Shown piece after piece: positions 56,043 to 64,000 of a stretch of DNA of 64,000 nucleotides. The DNA is from Wyeomyia smithii (Eukaryota; Arthropoda; Insecta; Diptera; Culicidae). Below the pieces are notes generated by a model. The model worked only from the letters and a program-made list of their open reading frames with translations, did not search any database and had not been told where the DNA came from. The translations under genes and the position numbers were made by a program. The stretch lies in the NCBI RefSeq assembly GCF_029784165.1, contig NC_073696.1, forward strand, positions 108,430,665 through 108,494,664, in the 5' to 3' direction. How positions within the stretch are numbered: the stretch's first letter is position 1; the number at the start of each line of letters is the position of its first letter.

Positions 56043-56052
56043 TTTATTTATT
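56043..56052 (-). other. Candidate polyadenylation signals of the - strand host gene
   Basis: AATAAATAAA on the - strand, about 135 bases after the stop codon at 56185. It gives two overlapping AATAAA signals. Confidence 0.5.
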
Positions 56053-56184
56053 AACAAAACATTGGAAAACCTACAACCGCATGGATTGTTGGGAAATTCG
56101 TCTTAACAAATTCTTTCACTTGAAGTGTTAATATCTATTGGAACTATGATTTTACTTGTTTATAAACTGCAACTGCATAAACTC

Positions 56185-56472
56185 TCAAGTTTCGTTAGAA
56201 CTCTTCCCATTGTTTGTTATACTGGTCTCTTCGAGATGTCCCACTCCATTGCTGTCAGGCGTACTACTGGTTGTCTCTTGATCCGGTTTCGGAGGAATTG
56301 GAACGCTTTGCGGAACAGTACTAGTAACCTGTGAACCAAATCCGACTAAATCACTTGGATCTACTGGACGTTCCGGAATATCGTTCAGCACATGGGAACG
56401 CGTCTGAGCGGTTAACTCTGCCTTGAGTTGGTCCAGATCGGCTTCGGTAATCGAATCGCGGCGATCCGTTTC
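56185..56472 (-). CDS. Unrecognised host gene, last coding exon
   Basis: The acceptor AAAAACAG lies just before 56472 (reading leftward). The exon is in phase 0 and encodes 95 residues. It starts ETDRRDSITEADLDQLKAEL, a likely short helix, continues LNDIPERPVDPSDLVGFGSQ, and ends in a disordered Thr/Ser/Pro-rich tail (PQSVPIPPKPDQETTSSTPD) with GKSSNET before the stop. Codon use and phase agree with the exons upstream. There is no catalytic motif. The last four residues SNET are not a standard PDZ ligand. The protein's function cannot be told from this part. Confidence 0.72.
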   Translation of the reverse strand, partial: ETDRRDSITEADLDQLKAELTAQTRSHVLNDIPERPVDPSDLVGFGSQVTSTVPQSVPIPPKPDQETTSSTPDSNGVGHLEETSITNNGKSSNET

Positions 56473-56703
56473 CTGTTTTTAAAGGGAATTCAAGGTGCGG
56501 TAAGTATAAAATATTCGTTTGTGTACATCACACTCCTATTAGCAACGAGAACTATGCAACCTACATATGTGAGATAACATAATCATGCACTTTACTTCAG
56601 GCTCTAATTGAAGCTGATATTTATTATCTCTCTTTCATTAAATTCTGCATGCACATGCAGTGGTGCACTAACCACAAATGTATGAACAAATAAAGCCATT
56701 TAC

Positions 56704-56781
56704 CCGCAGGAAGTTTCTCAAATCAACTTCACCATCCTGATTAGTAACCTTGATAACCAGTATACCACTTTGATGATGCTT
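56704..56781 (-). CDS. Unrecognised host gene, small internal exon with tandem acceptor
   Basis: Reading leftward, GAAGAAG offers two acceptors three bases apart (AG at 56783-56782 and 56780-56779). A TACTAAG branch-like word is about 15 bases upstream. Using either, the exon keeps phase 0 and encodes HHQSGILVIKVTNQDGEVDL then RNFLR, ending at a GTAAAT donor after 56704. The first AG (56787-56786) would cause a frameshift and an early stop. The hydrophobic ILVIKV strand suggests part of a folded domain. Pyrimidine tract is poor, so this exon is less certain than its neighbours. Confidence 0.5.
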
Positions 56782-56963
56782 CTTCCTGTGTCGGCTTAGT
56801 ACGAACGGGGCTCCTGCCTATTAGCACACTCCAAGCACACGAGGGAAATGCAAAATTGGAAGCAATTTAAGAAAAGCAGCACCGAACATGGAAGCAACAT
56901 GTAACACATCTTTTTTTAATCTTATCACTGCAAGATGCAGCCGTTGGCCATTATTAAACTTAC

Positions 56964-57137
56964 CTCATCGACCACAGCACTGAGCGCCGGCTGGGAGATG
57001 TTCTTGGAAGGATTCAATCTCGGTGCGCTGTCGGCCCGCTTCGAGTTTAGTGACTGATCCGAAGCTTTGCCCTCTTTTCGGAGATGCGGTTGCGATACTT
57101 TGTGGTTAATCTCCAGAGCCGATTTAAGCAGGTCAAC
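56964..57137 (-). CDS. Unrecognised host gene, internal exon
   Basis: The acceptor CATCACAG and a perfect donor GTAAGT bracket 174 bases, 58 codons, phase 0 at both ends. It encodes VDLLKSALEINHKVSQPHLR followed by a basic, Ser/Asn-rich linker (DQSLNSKRADSAPRLNPSKN) and ISQPALSAVVDE. The first 15 residues could be a short amphipathic helix. The rest looks disordered. The splice signals and codon pattern make it a convincing exon even without a recognised domain. Confidence 0.75.
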
Positions 57138-57240
57138 CTGTGATGTGGTGAAAGAAAAAAAAAGTAAAAAGTCTCGACATTCCATTCACAGTTTAACGGT
57201 TGACTCAATTTTTTAGTGAATAACTATGTTCTTGATTAAC

Positions 57241-57330
57241 CTTGGATGCACTGCCTCCACCCTTGGGTACTCGGACGAATTCTATGTTGTAACTGCTGCG
57301 TCTTCTTGACAATGAGTCGTTAACATCACC
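57241..57330 (-). CDS. Unrecognised host gene, internal exon upstream
   Basis: After the acceptor TTTTCCTAG the exon gives 30 codons in phase 0: GDVNDSLSRRRSSYNIEFVR and then VPKGGGSASK. The donor AAG/GTTAAT is weak, but reading on meets a stop after about ten codons, so splicing is required if this is an exon. RRRSS looks like a basophilic kinase site. Exons farther 5' should lie to the right. None was convincing up to the mariner at 58128. Confidence 0.55.
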
Positions 57331-58125
57331 CTAGGAAAATGGAGAAAAGATAAAATCACACAGAAGATCGAATTAAAATACGTCAACTTTTGATTAATAA
57401 AATTGTTTATTTGATTACCATCATATTGTGATGATACACACGCTTTTGGTTTCATGATCAAACGAAATAGAATGAAATTTTTCCACCTCAATCCAAATTC
57501 TTGAATGAGAGTACTCAAAAATTGACTTGATTATTAAACTTGAGCTTGGACGACCGTACATTTCGTAGTTCTGTCTTCAAGATGTATCTGAGCTAGTTAA
57601 GTTTCACAAAGAATCACTGTGAGATGCTTAATTATAGATTGATCATCCAGCTTCAATATACAACAATTCATTAGCTTCCGCTTTGTATATCTATAGCGGC
57701 GCCAGCTACGTTTATACGGCCGGTTAAGGAAAGAAGAACGGAAGTGTTACCGTCATTGTTGCCAGAGACCGAGTTTACCACTGCATCTCTAGCGACTGTT
57801 ACGGAAACGAAGGGTACTTTCGCCACCGTGGTAAATGACGGATTACTTTTCGCTTTCCCTTCACACGCCTAATTATAGACTCTACTGCTCTTCTTTACCG
57901 AGCTTCGTTATTTACTTCAGCCAAGTATCGGCAAATATAATAGGAGAGTATATTTTTTATGGAATACAGACTATCAGATTCTATTGAAAATTGTTGTTGA
58001 AAAAATGGCCAAAATTATACAGAAGAATCTACATAAATCCTAAAAAGAGTAAACTTTCTAACAAATTTTCATGTTGCTAGAACCAATCATTAGATATGAG
58101 AGTGCAAAACGTCCCAAAACACATG
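57331..58125. other. Probable intron of the - strand host gene
   Basis: A - strand open stretch at 57660-57860 has coding-like composition, but its only donor gives the wrong phase for the exon at 57330. I leave it unannotated. Confidence 0.4.
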
Positions 58126-58127
58126 TA

Positions 58128-59278
58128 AGGCCTGTATTCGAAAAAATCCACCATTTCAACCCGTGTGTAACTTTTTTTCCGTGAATAGAAATTGATGAAA
58201 AGCTGGATATAACTAGTTTAAAGTGTATTATTTACATGTGGAAAATTTCATAACTATCGGTTCAGTGGTTATTGAGATGTCATCGAAACAAGAAGAAAAT
58301 CGTCAGAGAATTCTGCTCGCCATCTCGGGTGGTAAAATCGTTGAAGGAGTCCCAGACGAGCAAGCGGCGGGCTGGAAGCGGAAGAAAATCGAAGACAGCT
58401 GACCCTGTGGAGGCTCGGAAAATGTTGGATTATTTCAAACGTAATCCGAACCTTTCGATTCGTGACGCGGCTCTGAAGGCAAAGTGTTCCGCCTGGTTCG
58501 ATCAGCAAACCATGAAACGAACTGGGCTTCGTGTATTCATGTGACGGAAGGCATCGAACCGATGTGATCAACACGGCGGCCGAATCCCGCACAAGAAAGC
58601 TGTATCGAGAGTGGTTAACGAAACCGATGTTTGTGGCTATGAATGATGAAACCTACTTCAAGGCAGACGCAAAGCAGATACCGGGGCTGAGGTTTAACGT
58701 TGCCAAATCACGGTTTGATGTTTCGAAAGACATAAAGAAACAGAAAGTGGACAAATTCGACAAAAAAAAACACCACAATCAACAGTGAAATATACAACAC
58801 CGAGTGCCTCCAGAAACGTCTGTTGCCCTTCCTGTGGTCCCACGGAGACGAGACATTATTTTGGTCAGACTTGGCATCATGCCATCTCGCGCGATCGACG
58901 TTGGATTGGTACAGAGACAATAAGGTTGTTTCTTGTACCAAATACCTCCAACCCACCAAAATTCACCAGAGATTTGTCTGGTGGAAAGATTTTGGGCCAT
59001 AATTCGAAAATCGTCCAAGGTGTTTAGAAATGAGTTGAAGTTGAAGAAAGAATGGATGAAATGACCTAAAAGGTTAACTCCACCATTGCACAAAATGTAA
59101 TGAGGTGTCTTAAGGGAAAGATGCGGGCTTTCAGCGATGGAAAGGAAATTGAAAAAAGAAATTACACTGAAACATAATTCATATGTATTAATTCATTCCC
59201 TGAAAGTTTCAAGAAAATCCGACTTAAAATAAACTTTTTGTCAAAACTTTTGTCTGTTTATTTTTCGAGTACAGACCT
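58128..59278 (+). mobile_element. Tc1/mariner-type transposon with TIRs and TA TSD, transposase broken
   Basis: The left end AGGCCTGTATTCGAAAAAAT and the inverse of the right end AGGTCTGTACTCGAAAAATA agree at 17 of 20 bases, and both abut TA (58126-58127, 59279-59280). The transposase starts MSSKQEENRQRILLAISGGK at 58279, changes frame into KMLDYFKRNPNLSIRDAALK, changes again to ARKLYREWLTKPMFVAMNDE (first catalytic Asp, NDETYFKAD), loses about 30 codons after DKFDKKK, and resumes NSEIYNTECLQKRLLPFLW and LFWSDLASCH (second Asp). The C-terminal third is decayed. It is related to, but distinct from, the family at 27380 and 52090. Confidence 0.85.
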
Positions 59279-59280
59279 TA

Positions 59281-61092
59281 CTTAAAGTTGCTACTATCTG
59301 AATATTTCATGAGAGATTCACCACAAATCTTTTATAGTATTGCAGACTTTCCCTTTGTTTTAAGCTGATATTTTTTTATAAAATAGTCAAGTCACAAACA
59401 AAAGATCATGACAGCACGAATATTCTGAAAGAATGTTGAAATAAGAAAATATTTTCTTACGTTACCTTCAAGCAAAAATTCTAACTTTAAATTTTTATAG
59501 AATTGAAGGAAAACCTCAACTATGTTTTGATGCAAAATCTACAGTTTAATTTATTAGAAAGTCTACTCAGTTTATTTAGTAAATGAATCTATAGTGGGCC
59601 CCTTCCCTTTGTTAACCTATAGTAGATAGATTGACTAAATTTCTCTTAATATAAAAAGTAATTTATAAATGTTTGGGATGCAGACAAGATGTTTCCCGAT
59701 CGAAGTTTTCTGAAAAGCCCTCGAATTCGCTCAACTCAATGTATGCAAATTGAGTTAATCTGGCGATGGGGGCCACTATAGGCTAATTTATCCTATTTTC
59801 CACAAAGTAATATTAATTCCCAACAATTCATTCTTGTTTTCTTCGGATGGACTCAACATTTCGTTTCATTATTATTTCCGTGCCTGTGTGTAAGTTTCTA
59901 CACTTCCGGTTCACGCTCATTACCAGGGTTGTTACAGAAATCTTGACTTTGAATCCGCAAAATCCGCGCCACGGGGTTGAAGATCCGCGCCGTGAGAACT
60001 AAATCCGAGCCGAAAAAAACTATTAAAAGTTATTGATTCAAGCATGGTTTCTACAAGCATCGTGGCGCCTTACAGTCCTCAGAAGAGTTTTTCCTGCAAA
60101 TATCATTTATCGATGTATTTATGAGAGCAAACTGGACATTTCTAGAGGATAAGTTTAGAAAAGTGTATTATTCCATAAAATTTGTATGGAAACTGAATTT
60201 TTTGTCCCACGCTAATGTATCGCTTATTTGTGTTGAGTCTGAAACGCAGGACACTAAATTTTGTCTTTCGTCAAGAACTTTTGAACATGAACTTTAGAAA
60301 CTAAAGTTCATCGTAAGTCAAAACCCTTACTGCGCCAATGTTAGGAATAACGCTGAAAAAAATTGTTTAACAACCATATTTATAAATGCAAAATGTTCGT
60401 ATCACTATTTTTTTCTCTCCTTTCCTTTTTTTAGAGAAGTAAGATTATAACGAGTAACGCACTGGTCAGTAAGATATGAAATTTATGTTTGAAGAGAGAA
60501 TTGAATGACGAGATTTAATACTACAAGGTATACAGCCCTAGGGTTTTATGAAATGGTGACGTGGGACTAAACACTGCAATTAGGGGATTTTTTGTTGCAA
60601 AATATACAGAGTCTGTATACAGAATCAATGTGTTTGCTCAACGACCGTACGTATTTTTATTTTCAGCCTTCCCTGGAAATCAATTTTTGAAATATATTTA
60701 CCAACACTCGAAAGATTATCGTTTATCTCTGACGATATTATGCCTGTAGTATTTTATTGTGCAAACAACATGTATTTGACAAGGCACAAGTATATCGTGC
60801 TTGTTGAAGAATTGCATTGCGTCAAAGAATTTCTCGTAATGCGTCAAAGTCAAAATTAACTCTATATCCTCAAAAACCAAATCCAATAATATTTACGTTA
60901 TCATAATGAATGGTTTTATCTTATTTAACTCTGATTAAATCAAATCCATAATATGGATCTTACTTCCAAAATAATATGAAAGTCCTTACAAAGGTTCATT
61001 AATTGGCAAACAAATCTTCTTATATGTTTAACAAAATTATTATCAAGTTGCAGCAAAAAATCGTAGCAATCAACAATTCCATTTTACGATAA
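59281..61092. other. AT-rich intergenic DNA
   Basis: No gene found. The word GACGTGGGACTA at 60557 has an inverted partner (TAGTCCCACGTC) at 62250, possibly pieces of a dispersed element. Confidence 0.5.
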
Positions 61093-61109
61093 TTATGGTA
61101 AAGCTTAGA

Positions 61110-61322
61110 TACTCTCCCAGCTGGTCTCGAGGTACGATGCTGGCCTAACAAGCCAGTCGTCGTAGGTTCGAGTCTCGGCTCGGGAGAGACTGTTAGTGTC
61201 AGTAGGATCGTAGCGCTAGCCCCGCAATTGTCCTTTACACTTAACAGTTGGCTGCGAAGTCTGTGTATAATAAACAGAAGTCGAGTTCCGATACGGAATG
61301 TAGCACCAAGGCTTTGCTTTTT
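61110..61322 (+). mobile_element. tRNA-derived SINE, 213 bp, with 17-bp TSD
   Basis: The insert is flanked by TTATGGTAAAGCTTAGA at 61093-61109 and 61323-61339, identical over 17 bases. Its first 77 bases fold like a tRNA: CTCTCCC (61112-61118) pairs with GGGAGAG (61182-61188), an anticodon arm CTGGC/GCCAG carries the loop CTAACAA (anticodon AAC, Val-like), and the B box GGTTCGAGTC is at 61165-61174. An unrelated body follows and ends in a T-rich tail. The tail is not CCA or poly(A), so it probably borrows a LINE with a different 3' recognition, perhaps RTE-like. Confidence 0.9.
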
Positions 61323-61339
61323 TTATGGTAAAGCTTAGA

Positions 61340-63012
61340 ATAATAATATATCATCTATCAGTTTTGAAATGTAAAAGGAGATTCTGAATGAATCTTAGTG
61401 AATAAACAAAAAATTCACAAGCATTCGCAGGATCCTACTCTTCTATACATGTATATATTTAGGAATTTACTCTTTCGATACTATCCGATCACGATTATTT
61501 AGTGAATATCGAAGATAAAATTGAATAAATATCCGTTGCAAAAATTTACAATTCTTGTTGAGTACTTCATGGTTATCATATTTATGAGAAAAACTTTTAA
61601 TCACCATCAACAGCAGCATTGCAGTGTCTCCTCGATTGCACACGTATAGAAATGTACGAACAAAAGTGTACCACTCACTACAGTACGAATAGTACCGCTG
61701 CAATCATAGACGACGAGAGACCTACGGTTCTTTACTCAACTGGTACTGTTGCTTTTACCGGCATGTTTTCTTCGAAGACATCAGTTTTTATTAGGTTCTG
61801 AAAGCAGGCTTAGAAATTGTTCAAGAATGGGGATTGTTTCAAACTTCGAGACATCATATTAGTCTAAGCTTATGGCAGCAAAAACAAATTGACTTATTGG
61901 GACGGGGAGACTCTGTCAATTTTTATTTCGATATTGATACAGAGAATATCCCAGGGAACGGATGGTGTCCATTCACGTCGTCTGTGCTAGGAATGCTCGC
62001 ATGTAATTGGTTCATTATTCGCGTAAATTTGTTATTGAAACATTTTATCAATTTTACCGCTTAACAATGAAATTATAGTGATAACTAGCATATGACAAAA
62101 TTGTTATATATTTTAGCTATCCAACAACATATTGGTTATTGTTATCCATCATGTGGTTATGCTGTTATTATTGTTTGAAATCTGACGCAACATTTGCCAG
62201 TTTCATTTCCAATTTTACAGGATGCATCTCAGTATAGTAAACAAAGACGTAGTCCCACGTCAAAAAATGTGGACTAAGAGGTTTGATACATACTTTAAAA
62301 TCTAACTCGTTAATCCAGTACATTGCCGGAAACATTCAATCAGTAGTTAATAATGCAATTCATATAAAGTTTTGCTAAAATTGACAGTTCAAAACCTTTT
62401 TGTATGTAAGCTCCATACAAAATTCTAAAAAAATGTTACCAGAGATGCCAATGTTTCAATTTAAACTAGATTCTTCAAGTTTTTCTCGAGTAATCCAGTT
62501 AAACATTTGAATCACAAAATCATCCAGTTTTTGTATATTTTGCCAGTTTTATCCACATTTTTATCAGCTCAAGTTCTCATTGTTTTTGTCTATTTTAAAA
62601 ATATTTTTAAGGGGGATTATCTATTAAAAAAAAATTTCTTGTCATTTTTTGATCATAGAATCATAGAATCAAAATCTACATCGCCCAAGTACTGATCTAA
62701 ACTCAAAATTCGTTTAAATCAATTTTTATCGAACAACTTTTATGCCCCAAAATCACATTTTTCGATTATTTTGGCGATGCTCGTTTTTCGAGGCTTTGTA
62801 AACTAGCAGAAGTTACCTTTGATCGTTATCGTGTTTCAAATTTGAAGTATAGAGGTCGCGGCATCAAGTTTGGATCGTTATAGCGTCTCAACAGCCCGTG
62901 TTTACTCACAATTTTCCTTTGTTACGTCGATCAGCCGTTCTCGTTGTGTACGTTCTTTGTTTGAGTTTTTCTATACTTTTTAACTGTGAGTTATATTCAA
63001 AAGTACTTAAAT
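61340..63012. other. AT-rich DNA, probably decayed repeats
   Basis: No gene recognised. 61834-62260 has a coding-like frame without a domain. 62240-62290 carries a GTAGTCCCACGTCAAAAAAT word inverted relative to 60557. Confidence 0.45.
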
Positions 63013-63192
63013 ATGAGTTACAAGTTTGAGTTTTGCGTGGGATTGAACGCCAGCCTAGTCAAAGTCGCTAAGCATCGCATGTCTGATATCGCGAACGAGG
63101 CTAAGCGCAGCCTAACATCAGATAACAAAAAGAAAGAAGAGGAAAATAAAGCCCAGGAAGGACAACTTTACGGCCCAGTAATAGCTGACTGA
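63013..63192 (+). CDS. Small ORF, 59 residues, unknown
   Basis: The frame starts at ATG 63013 with AAT before it (A at -3, favourable) and ends TGA at 63192. It begins MSYKFEFCVGLNASLVKVAK, continues HRMSDIANEAKRS, and has a charged segment (DNKKKEEENKAQEG) before LYGPVIAD. The composition, helical middle and clean start look more protein-like than the other short frames nearby. Sequence after it resembles dispersed mosquito repeat phrases (CCGATTGACTTGAAATTTT), so it may belong to a transposon. It has no signal peptide or cysteine pattern. I do not recognise it. Confidence 0.4.
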   Translation: MSYKFEFCVGLNASLVKVAKHRMSDIANEAKRSLTSDNKKKEEENKAQEGQLYGPVIAD

Positions 63193-63503
63193 AGGTGGAA
63201 AAATTTTTAGGGGCTTTATTATTGCGATTCTAAAGATTTATAGCATATTGAAACTTTGAACGCGTTTTTCTCAAAACCATGTTTTCAAAATCGGCGAGCA
63301 GTAGAACTAAAAAAATTTACATCCGATTGACTTGAAATTTTAACTGTAGCTTATAAACAATAAAAGTCGATTTTTTTTGTCTAAAAAGAATTTTTTGTTC
63401 AAACCGTTGCCATTTTGCGAAAAAAAATTCTAAAAATATGATAATGTGTACTTCACTAGCGACACTTATGTAGATCAGTGCGTCTTGAACTGTCCTACAG
63501 ATC

Positions 63504-63509
63504 AGACGT
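63504..63509 (+). promoter_or_regulatory. DPE of the + strand Juan-like element
   Basis: AGACGT lies at +28 to +33 counted from A63477. Here the flank gives TCAGTG at the start (63475-63480), a good match to the insect initiator TCAKTY. Confidence 0.6.
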
Positions 63510-63676
63510 TTTTTCGGTTGCTTGTGGACTGGTCTTTGACTGCCTATAGCTTCAAAGTTTGTGTTTTGTCAGTGTGTCTTTTAAAGACTACCTGAAAGTT
63601 ATTTCCCATCAGTCTTTCTCAAGACTACCTACTTTTGAATTTAACATTTGTTTTAACTTTTTTCGTGTCACCTGAA

Positions 63677-64000
63677 ATGGCTGGACGGAAAAAGAAACCT
63701 CGCATCGCTGCAGGGAGGAAAAGAGAGGCATCTCTTTCTGACACATCGAGTGTCTGTAGTGACAATCCTTTTGATATTTTGCCTGAGCAAGAAGCTGGTG
63801 AAATGGAAGTTACCAATAATGAAACTATACAAAATATAAAATCTTTAAAAAAGGAAAAAGTTCCACCTATTGTGGTAACTATTTCTTCTGAATTTAATAT
63901 ATTCAAAAAGGAACTTTCAACGTTTGTTTCTGACGTTGAAGTTACCTATCAAATTGGCCGTAGAGGTGAATGCCGCTTATTAACCGACTCAGTAAAGGGT
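63677..64000 (+). CDS. ORF1 of the + strand Juan-like element, partial
   Basis: The frame starts MAGRKKKPRIAAGRKREASL at 63677 and stays open for 108 codons to the window edge. It covers the basic start, the acidic linker (NPFDILPEQEAGEMEV) and the first part of the domain before the zinc knuckles (VTYQIGRRGECRLLTDSVKG). It differs from the - strand copy at two residues. The missing knuckle region lies outside the window, so whether this copy is intact cannot be judged. ORF1 would bind the element RNA. Confidence 0.9.
   Translation, partial: MAGRKKKPRIAAGRKREASLSDTSSVCSDNPFDILPEQEAGEMEVTNNETIQNIKSLKKEKVPPIVVTISSEFNIFKKELSTFVSDVEVTYQIGRRGECRLLTDSVKG

Larger units (their letters stand above)
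63477..64000 (+). mobile_element. Second Juan-like element, + strand, cut by the window edge
   Basis: From A63477 the sequence matches the - strand element from 6608 downward with about eight differences in 524 bases. It includes a 200-base 5' UTR and the start of ORF1. The two copies form a 57-kb-spaced inverted repeat. Confidence 0.95.

Noticed and set aside
57660..57860. Possible extra exon of the - strand host gene (frame containing SFTTVAKVPFVSVTVARD)
   Set aside because: The only donor in place (GTAACA) gives phase 1 while the next exon needs phase 0. The phase-0 frame has a stop.
59925..59950. CAGGGTTGTTACAG as a possible hAT terminus
   Set aside because: No inverse CAACCCTG end was found downstream.
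61110..61190. Genuine tRNA-Val gene
   Set aside because: The acceptor pairing and A box are imperfect, a SINE body follows, and a 17-bp TSD surrounds the whole unit.

Overview
The window looks like gene-poor, transposon-rich nuclear DNA from a dipteran insect, most likely a mosquito. The basis is the mix of Juan/Jockey-like, RTE-like, R1-like and CR1-like non-LTR retrotransposons with hAT, Tc1/mariner and MITE DNA elements, long introns and AT-rich intergenic DNA. The species is an inference; nothing in the sequence names it. There are no prokaryotic features.

Host genes are a small part of the window. On the + strand, three phase-compatible exons (7659-7761, 12802-13028, 26149-26466) give the C-terminal part of a single-pass membrane protein: an EGF domain, a short juxtamembrane segment, a transmembrane helix split by an intron, and a tail of about 100 residues. 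Its introns hold a 3.4-kb satellite with a nearly pure GGACTT core, two RTE copies and a MITE. On the - strand, four phase-0 exons (57330 down to 56185) encode the low-complexity C-terminal part of an unrecognised protein. A 59-residue ORF at 63013-63192 may be a small gene or part of a transposon.

The rest is mobile DNA, and much of it can be dated by nesting. (1) 1-1124: 5' end of a gag-bearing LINE, - strand. (2) 2516-6621: full-span Juan/Jockey-like element with a 12-bp target-site duplication (TSD), - strand. A second copy, about 98.5% identical where they overlap, starts at 63477 on the + strand, and an old relic lies at 53960-54410. (3) RTE-like family 1 has five copies, all on the - strand: A 16024-18375, B 19345-22775 (with a poly(A) retroposon inside), C 35943-38565, E 40735-42410, and D 48045-53660, which is split by a CR1-like LINE and a mariner and also carries a small hAT. 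(4) Copy C sits with a 13-bp TSD inside the endonuclease of a different + strand RTE (35620-39650). (5) 27169-32457 is a composite bounded by 12-bp hAT-type termini and an 8-bp TSD. It contains a broken Tc1/mariner that itself holds a 255-bp MITE, plus a 3-kb repeat made of about 150-bp units that holds another inverted-repeat element. (6) A decayed mariner and an R1-like LINE follow at 32960-35450. (7) A Tc1/mariner with TA TSD lies at 58128-59278, and a tRNA-derived SINE with a 17-bp TSD at 61110-61322.

The clearest results are these nested insertions with readable TSDs and restored reading frames, and an Inr plus DPE core promoter at the exact 5' end of the Juan-like element. I did not find a clearly new multi-gene system. 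The least explained items are the 255-bp MITE with a 4-bp TSD, the 30382-31280 element with its own TATA promoter, the 59-aa ORF and the - strand host gene.
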